Part shown: one piece after another, positions 32,039 to 36,374 of the stretch
Position numbering within the stretch: position 1 is the first letter of the stretch
Layout of the letters: each line of letters starts with the position of its first letter
Assembly: GCA_021325525.1 (NCBI GenBank)
Contig: JAJPHB010000049.1
Coordinates: 1 to 36,374 of the forward strand
Source of the DNA: Alphaproteobacteria bacterium
GTDB lineage: Bacteria > Pseudomonadota > Alphaproteobacteria > ATCC43930 > CGMCC-115725
Length of the DNA: 36,374 bases
Direction of reading: 5' to 3'
Translations under genes and position numbers: made by a program
The notes under the pieces: generated by a model
The model's input: only the letters and a program-made list of their open reading frames with translations
Databases searched by the model: none
Told to the model about the DNA's origin: nothing

Positions 32039-32093
32039 GATGGGTTCCTCGCTTTCCCGTCGGAAAAGCCGTTGACCGGCCGCCGGAAATAAC

Positions 32094-32104
32094 CTCAGTA
32101 TACC
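32094..32104 (-). promoter_or_regulatory. Probable marR promoter/operator with the shared GGTATACTGAG motif
   Basis: Read on the minus strand this is GGTATACTGAG, containing TATACT as a -10 box. The same 11-mer overlaps the -10 of the Rieske dioxygenase promoter at 29664-29674. No convincing -35 is visible here. A regulator site shared by marR and the dioxygenase operon is the simplest explanation, and it would imply autoregulation. Confidence 0.45.
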
Positions 32105-32157
32105 CCGTATCGGCATTCGGCGCGATGCTGTCGAGCGCGCCCAACCTGCGCAAATCT

Positions 32158-32181
32158 CCCTCTCCCGCTCGCGGGAGAGGG
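32158..32181. repeat. C/T-rich palindromic repeat, copy 6
   Basis: Perfect 11-bp hairpin, CCCTCTCCCGC (32158-32168) against GCGGGAGAGGG (32171-32181), followed by GGGGTGAGGG. It lies in the marR/molybdenum hydroxylase divergent region. Confidence 0.65.
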
Positions 32182-32220
32182 TCGGGGTGAGGGCTTGAGC
32201 GATGGCGCAGCGCCGGCAAC

Positions 32221-32256
32221 CCCCTCACCCTTCCCTCTCCCCGGAGGGGAGAGGGG
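32221..32256. repeat. C/T-rich palindromic repeat, copy 7
   Basis: CCCCTCACCC (32221-32230), then a perfect 10-bp hairpin CCCTCTCCCC (32233-32242) against GGGGAGAGGG (32246-32255). It is immediately followed by TTTATAGTAG, a possible -10 (TATAGT) for the molybdenum hydroxylase operon about 45 nt before its start. Confidence 0.65.
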
Positions 32257-32309
32257 TTTATAGTAGAGGGGCCAAACGGGAGAGGGGCGCGCGGGAGGAA
32301 GGTGCGGGG

Positions 32310-34670
32310 ATGCAGGCGCACGGCAAGCCGGGGACGGGGATCGGGGCGCGGCTGCGGCGCAAGGAGGATGCCCGCTTCCTCGCCGGCAAGGGCAATTACG
32401 TCTCCGACATCGCGATGCCGGGCCTTATGGACGTGGCCTTCCTGCGCAGCCCCGTCGCGCATGCCCGCATCCGTGCCGTCACGGCGCCGGCGGGCGCCGA
32501 GGACCGCGTCTTCCGCGCCGAGGATCTGGGCGGCGTCAAGCCGATGCAGGCGCAATCCGGCATTCCGGGCTACCGGGCTTCGGACTACCCCATCCTCGCG
32601 ACCGGCAAGGTCCGCTTCGTCGGCGAGGCTTTGGCCATGTGCCTCGGCCGCAACCGTGCGGAGGCCGAGGATCTCGCCGGCGAGGTCACGCTCGATCTCG
32701 AGGAGCTGCCGCCCGTTGTCGACATGCTGGCGGCGCGGCGGGCGGGCGCGCCGCTTGTGCACGAGCATTGGGGCGACAACCTCTTCCTGACGACGGCGGT
32801 GGATGGCCGCATCGACGAGGTGGCGCGGACCGCCCCCGTCGTCGTCAAGCGCGAGTACCGCATGGCGCGGCAATGCATGTCGCCGCTCGAAGGCAAGGGC
32901 GTGCTGGCCTACTGGGACGACCGCCACGGCCAGCTCGTCGTCGTCACCTCGACGCAGGTGCCGCACATCATCCGCACCGGCCTTGCCGAATGCCTCGGCC
33001 TCGAGCAGCGCCTCATCCGCGTCATCGCCCCCGATGTCGGCGGCGGCTTCGGCTATAAATGCGTGCTCCAGCCCGAGGAAGTCGCGGTCGCCTGGCTCGC
33101 CATGAAGCGCCGCCATCCGGTGCGCTGGATCGAGGACCGCCGCGAGCATCTGACGGCAGGCGCCAATGCGCGGCAGCACCATTACCTCGTCACCGCCTAT
33201 GCCGATCGGCGCGGCAAGCTGCTCGGCCTCGACGCCGAGGTGAGCGTCGATGTCGGCGCCTATTCGGTCTGGCCCTTCACCGCCTGCCTCGAAGCGGCGC
33301 AGGCGGGCGGCAATCTGCCGGGGCCCTATGTCGTGCCGGCCTATCGCTGCAAGACCTATTCCATCGCCACCAACAAGCCGCCCTTCTGCCCCTATCGCGG
33401 CGTCGCCCGGCCCGGCGTCTGCTTCGCGATCGAGCTGACGATCGACGCCATCGCCCGCGCCGTCGGCCGCGAGCCCGCGGAGGTGCGGGCCGAGAATCTC
33501 GTTCCCGCCTCGGCGATGCCCTACAACAACATCACCAACAAGCATTACGACAGCGGCGACTACCCGAAGAGCCTCCGCATGGCGATGGAGGCGATCGATT
33601 TTGCCGGCATCCGCGCCCGCCAGCGGCGCGGCGAGGCGGATGGCCGCCGCATCGGCATCGGCTTTTCCACCTATACCGAGCAATCGGCGCACGGCACCAA
33701 GGTCTTCGCCTCCTGGGGCATCCCGATCGTCCCCGGCTACGAGCAGGCGACGGTGCGCCTGACGCCGGATGGCGGGCTCGAAATCCGCGTCGGCACGCAG
33801 TCAATCGGGCAGGGGCTGGAGACCACCCTGGCGCAGGTCGCGAGCGAGATCCTGACGATCGATCCCGCGCGCATCAACGTCGTCCATGGCGACACCGCGC
33901 TCACCCCCTATTCGACCGGCGCCTACGCGTCGCGCAGCATGGTGATGGCGGGCGGCGCCGTCTCGCGCTCGAGCACGGTGCTGGCGGGGCGCATCGCCCG
34001 CATCGGCGCGCACCTGATGCAGTGCCGGACCGAGGAGGTGCGGCTCGCCGAGGGGCGCGTCTTCGGCCCCGCCGGCGACGTTTCGCTCGAGGAGATCGCC
34101 AAGGTCTGGTATCTGCGGCCGGACCAGCTCCCCGAGGATGTCGATCTCGGCGGGCTGGAAGCGACAGTGGGCTACCGGCCCAAGGTCGATACCGGCGCTT
34201 TCTCCTATGCGACGCATGCCGCGGTCGTCGCCGTCGATCCGGAAACCGGCGTCACCCAGATCCTCGACTATGTCATCGTCGAGGATTGCGGCACGCTGGT
34301 GAACCCGATGATCGTCGAGGGCCAGGCCTTCGGCGGCGCGGCGCAGGGAATCGGCACGGCGCTCTATGAGGAATCGAGCTATGACGAGGCGGGGCAGCCC
34401 CTGGCCTCGACGCTCATCGACTACCTGCTGCCGGGCACCACGGAAGTTCCGGCGATGCGCATGCAGCATATCGAGACGCCCTCGCCCTATACCGAGCACG
34501 GCATCAAGGGGGTGGGCGAAGGCGGCGCCATCGCGCCGCCGGCGGCGATCGTCAACGCCATCAACGACGCGCTGGCGCCTTTGGGCGCCGAGCTCGGCGA
34601 GACGCCGGCGACGCCGCGGCGGGTGCTCGCGGCGATCCTCGCCGCATCAGAGCGGCAGGCGGCGGAATGA
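32310..34670 (+). CDS. Molybdenum hydroxylase large subunit (CoxL-type, aldehyde/xanthine dehydrogenase family)
   Basis: A 786-residue molybdopterin-cytosine-dinucleotide-binding catalytic subunit. RLRRKEDARFLAGKGNYVSD starts the domain, PDVGGGFGYK is at 241-250, and the active-site loop is PYRGVARPG (361-369), not the CO dehydrogenase form I VAYRCSFR, so despite the CoxL label it is not a true CO dehydrogenase. The catalytic Glu fits E737 in KGVGEGG. GGGAGGAAGG precedes the ATG at 32310. The likely job is hydroxylation of an aromatic N-heterocycle or oxidation of an aldehyde. It overlaps the FAD subunit gene by 4 bp. Confidence 0.93.
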   Translation: MQAHGKPGTGIGARLRRKEDARFLAGKGNYVSDIAMPGLMDVAFLRSPVAHARIRAVTAPAGAEDRVFRAEDLGGVKPMQAQSGIPGYRASDYPILATGKVRFVGEALAMCLGRNRAEAEDLAGEVTLDLEELPPVVDMLAARRAGAPLVHEHWGDNLFLTTAVDGRIDEVARTAPVVVKREYRMARQCMSPLEGKGVLAYWDDRHGQLVVVTSTQVPHIIRTGLAECLGLEQRLIRVIAPDVGGGFGYKCVLQPEEVAVAWLAMKRRHPVRWIEDRREHLTAGANARQHHYLVTAYADRRGKLLGLDAEVSVDVGAYSVWPFTACLEAAQAGGNLPGPYVVPAYRCKTYSIATNKPPFCPYRGVARPGVCFAIELTIDAIARAVGREPAEVRAENLVPASAMPYNNITNKHYDSGDYPKSLRMAMEAIDFAGIRARQRRGEADGRRIGIGFSTYTEQSAHGTKVFASWGIPIVPGYEQATVRLTPDGGLEIRVGTQSIGQGLETTLAQVASEILTIDPARINVVHGDTALTPYSTGAYASRSMVMAGGAVSRSSTVLAGRIARIGAHLMQCRTEEVRLAEGRVFGPAGDVSLEEIAKVWYLRPDQLPEDVDLGGLEATVGYRPKVDTGAFSYATHAAVVAVDPETGVTQILDYVIVEDCGTLVNPMIVEGQAFGGAAQGIGTALYEESSYDEAGQPLASTLIDYLLPGTTEVPAMRMQHIETPSPYTEHGIKGVGEGGAIAPPAAIVNAINDALAPLGAELGETPATPRRVLAAILAASERQAAE

Positions 34671-35494
34671 AGGCCGCGGCCTTCGATTACGTCGCGCCGC
34701 AGACGGTGGCGGCGGCGCTCGACGCGCTCGATGCCGAGGGCGAGGCGCGCATCCTCGCCGGCGGACAGTCGCTGGCGCCGCTCCTCAATCTGCGCCTCGC
34801 GACGCCGAAGCGCCTCGTCGATATCGGCCGCATCGCGGCGCTGCGCCGGATCGAGGATCGCGGCGATCACCACCGCATCGGCGCCATGGTGACGCATGCC
34901 GCGATCGAGGATGGGGGTATGGCTCTCGCCGATCACGGCATGCTGGCCCATGTCGCGGCCGGCATCGCCTATCGTGCGGTGCGCAACCGCGGCACCATCG
35001 GCGGCAGCCTCGCCCATGCCGACCCCTCCGGCGACTGGCCGAGCGCGCTGATGGCGCTCGATGCGCGCGCCGTGGCGGCGGGGCGCGCGGGCGAGCGCGA
35101 GATCGCGATTCGCGACTTCCTGCGCGGCGCCTTCGCGACCGCCTTGGAGCCGGGCGAGATGCTGACGGCGATTCTCCTCCCGAAGCTCTCCGCCGCGGCG
35201 CGATGGGGCTATTACAAGATCGTGCGCAAGGCCGGCGAATTTCCGGAAGCGATCGGCGCCGCGCTCTTCGATTCCGAGCGCCGCCGCGCCCGCATCGTCA
35301 TCGGCGCCCTCGGCTCGGCGCCGCTGCCGCTCGACAATCTCGCGGCGCGCGCTGCCGAGAAGGGCATCGAGGCCGTTGCGCTCGATGCCGTCGAGGCCGC
35401 CCTGCGCGAGGCGGCCCCCGATCTCGACCGAATCGCGCTCAGGCATCACGCGGTCGCGGCGCGGCGCGCCATCCTGGAGGCGCTGGCGCCATGA
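34667..35494 (+). CDS. Molybdenum hydroxylase FAD-binding medium subunit (CoxM-type)
   Basis: A 275-residue FAD subunit. The FAD pyrophosphate-binding loops are AGGQSLAP (31-38) and RNRGTIGGS (106-114), the two signatures of the CoxM/CutM family. The start KAAAFDYVAPQTVAAALDAL is typical. It passes electrons from the Fe-S subunit to a membrane quinone or other acceptor. It overlaps the L gene upstream and the S gene downstream by 4 bp each (ATGA), so the three subunits are translationally coupled. Confidence 0.93.
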   Translation: MKAAAFDYVAPQTVAAALDALDAEGEARILAGGQSLAPLLNLRLATPKRLVDIGRIAALRRIEDRGDHHRIGAMVTHAAIEDGGMALADHGMLAHVAAGIAYRAVRNRGTIGGSLAHADPSGDWPSALMALDARAVAAGRAGEREIAIRDFLRGAFATALEPGEMLTAILLPKLSAAARWGYYKIVRKAGEFPEAIGAALFDSERRRARIVIGALGSAPLPLDNLAARAAEKGIEAVALDAVEAALREAAPDLDRIALRHHAVAARRAILEALAP

Positions 35495-36063
35495 TCCCGA
35501 TCACGCTCACCGTCAACGGCCGGCGCGTCGAGGCCACGGTCGAGCCGCGCACGCATCTCGCCGATTTCCTCCGCGAGCAGCAGCGCCTCACGGGAACGCA
35601 TCTCGGCTGCGAGCAGGGCGTCTGCGGCGCCTGCACGATCCTCCTCGACGGCGTGCCGGCCCGCGCCTGCCTCGCCTTCGCCGTCGCCTGCGACGGCGCC
35701 GAGATCCGCACCGTCGAGGGCTTCGACGGCGATCCGCTGATGGCGCGCCTGCGCGAAGCGTTCTCGGCCGAGCACGCGCTCCAATGCGGCTTCTGCACGC
35801 CCGGCATGCTGATCAGCGCCTATGATCTGATCCGCCGCCTGCCGGAGGCCGACGAGGCCCGCATCCGCCGCGAGCTCAGCGGCAATCTCTGCCGCTGCAC
35901 GGGTTACGTCGGCATCGTCGCGGCGGTGCAGCGCGTCCTCGCTGAGGTGCCGAAAGCCGCGACGGCGCCATCCCCCGCCGCGGAAGCCTCGCCTTCGGCT
36001 CGCGCCGACACGCCTCTCTGGGGGAAGATCAAGACGGCGCTCGGCGCCAAGCCGAAGGCGTAA
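35491..36063 (+). CDS. Molybdenum hydroxylase 2Fe-2S small subunit (CoxS-type)
   Basis: A 190-residue subunit with two 2Fe-2S clusters. The N-terminal plant-ferredoxin-like domain has C40, C45, C48 and C60 (GCEQGVCGACT ... RAC), and the C-terminal helical domain has C99, C102, C134 and C136 (QCGFCTPGM, NLCRCTGY). All eight Cys are present. A C-terminal extension of about 35 residues (PSPAAEASPSARADTPLWGK and on) goes beyond the usual 155-165-residue length; it is Ala/Pro/Ser-rich and ends in a basic segment. Order L-M-S differs from the M-S-L of classical cox operons. Confidence 0.93.
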   Translation: MIPITLTVNGRRVEATVEPRTHLADFLREQQRLTGTHLGCEQGVCGACTILLDGVPARACLAFAVACDGAEIRTVEGFDGDPLMARLREAFSAEHALQCGFCTPGMLISAYDLIRRLPEADEARIRRELSGNLCRCTGYVGIVAAVQRVLAEVPKAATAPSPAAEASPSARADTPLWGKIKTALGAKPKA

Positions 36064-36099
36064 GGACCCGCTTCGGCGGCGTTCCAACCTCTCTTCCGC

Positions 36100-36126
36100 T
36101 TGCTGCCGAAGGCGTGTTCCTATAAT
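36100..36126 (+). promoter_or_regulatory. Probable promoter of the glutathione S-transferase gene
   Basis: A perfect TATAAT (36121-36126) with TTGCTG (36100-36105) 15 nt upstream, 32 nt before the GST start. The spacing is short, but the -10 match is the best in the window. Confidence 0.5.
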
Positions 36127-36158
36127 GTTCTCGCTCAAAGACAGAGAGAGACTTCCGC

Positions 36159-36257
36159 ATGAAGCTCTATTCCGGGCCTTTGAGCCTCTTCTCGCGCAAG
36201 GTCGAGATCGCGCTACGCGAGAAGGGCTTGGCCTTCGAGCGCGAGATGGTGCCGTAG
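36159..36257 (+). pseudogene. Glutathione S-transferase, truncated after 32 codons
   Basis: The frame encodes MKLYSGPLSLFSRKVEIALR followed by EKGLAFEREMVP and a TAG. This is the N-terminal thioredoxin-like start of a bacterial glutathione S-transferase: strand, the Ser-containing glutathione-binding loop (SLFSRKV), then helix 1 and strand 2. A normal protein would be about 200 residues and would go on to a VP-x-L motif in the next strand. Here the homology stops at MVP and the DNA changes abruptly near 36254. AGAGAGAG precedes the ATG and a good promoter is upstream, so the gene was probably active until interrupted. Confidence 0.75.
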
Positions 36258-36374
36258 CAACGGTTCTCTGTCGGTAGCGCGTGAAGATGTCCGTCTTTCA
36301 TAGCACATCAAATGTCCGCTGCTGTTGCTGTTGCGCCTGTGGGGCTGTGGGCAACGCGGGAGCGTTGTCCACAG
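36255..36374. mobile_element. Probable end of an inserted mobile element (incomplete)
   Basis: From about 36255 the sequence no longer resembles the GST gene and drops in GC. It has two copies of ATGTCCG 25 bp apart (36287-36293 and 36312-36318), a CTG-TTG run (36318-36334), and a 12-bp stem CTGTGGGCAACG / CGTTGTCCACAG (36345-36356 and 36363-36374, 11 of 12 paired). Repeated short motifs near the end fit an insertion sequence of the IS21 or similar type, but no transposase or far end is visible, so the family is a guess. Confidence 0.5.

Noticed and set aside
32039-32116. marR start at the ATG at 32116
   Set aside because: The likely -10 box (TATACT, 32097-32102 on the minus strand) lies downstream of this codon, so it would not be transcribed from that promoter. 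The TTG at 32038 or ATG at 32017 fits better.
30987-33692. A 901-codon open frame on the minus strand across the dioxygenase, marR and molybdenum hydroxylase region
   Set aside because: It runs antisense through well-conserved genes, is full of Arg/Ala/Asp/His low-complexity sequence and has no recognisable domain. At this GC content stops are rare in antisense frames.

Overview
This window is GC-rich chromosomal DNA, about two thirds GC or more by eye. Genes are densely packed, and starts are mostly ATG with several GTG and TTG. The hpf-ptsN pair, the PimC/PimD-type acyl-CoA dehydrogenases, the CoxLMS-type molybdenum hydroxylases and the G/C-rich palindromic repeats between genes all point to an alphaproteobacterium (Hyphomicrobiales or Rhodospirillales type) with a versatile heterotrophic metabolism. 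No rRNA, tRNA or CRISPR was found. I recognise 37 protein genes, two of them incomplete: one cut by the left edge and one broken at the right edge.

Layout: 1-4186 (+) is a peptide/opine-type ABC importer (end of the binding protein, two permeases, two ATPases). 4347-6323 holds an SDR and a convergent DadA-like amino-acid dehydrogenase. 6531-10163 holds a heteromeric PimD/PimC-type acyl-CoA dehydrogenase, a 4-hydroxybenzoyl-CoA-type thioesterase and an RraA-like protein. 10421-12189 holds a small exported protein, then hpf and ptsN. 12314-15794 holds a serine-glyoxylate-type aminotransferase facing an enolase-superfamily enzyme and an iron-type alcohol dehydrogenase. 15881-18695 (-) is a tight histidine kinase / double-domain KaiC-like ATPase / single REC-domain operon with 4-bp overlaps, and it is the most interesting signalling unit here. 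An S9 peptidase is divergent from it.

20560-27872 (-) is a long co-directional catabolic block: an orphan CoxL-type molybdenum hydroxylase large subunit, a glutamine synthetase-like ligase, an N-formylglutamate amidohydrolase, a cysteine hydrolase, an aldo/keto reductase, a DoxX protein and an unknown protein. It looks like a route for an N-containing compound. 28090-29052 holds three small envelope proteins (one glycine-zipper, two Tyr/Pro-rich). 29234-36063 is a second catabolic block: an ABM-type protein divergent from a Rieske dioxygenase alpha/beta pair, a MarR regulator, and a complete three-subunit molybdenum hydroxylase (L, M, S). The Rieske and marR promoter regions share the 11-mer GGTATACTGAG.

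At the right edge a glutathione S-transferase gene is cut off after 32 codons by unrelated sequence carrying short repeats and a long hairpin, consistent with the end of a mobile element. Seven copies of a C/T-rich palindromic repeat and one or two copies of a second palindromic repeat lie between genes.
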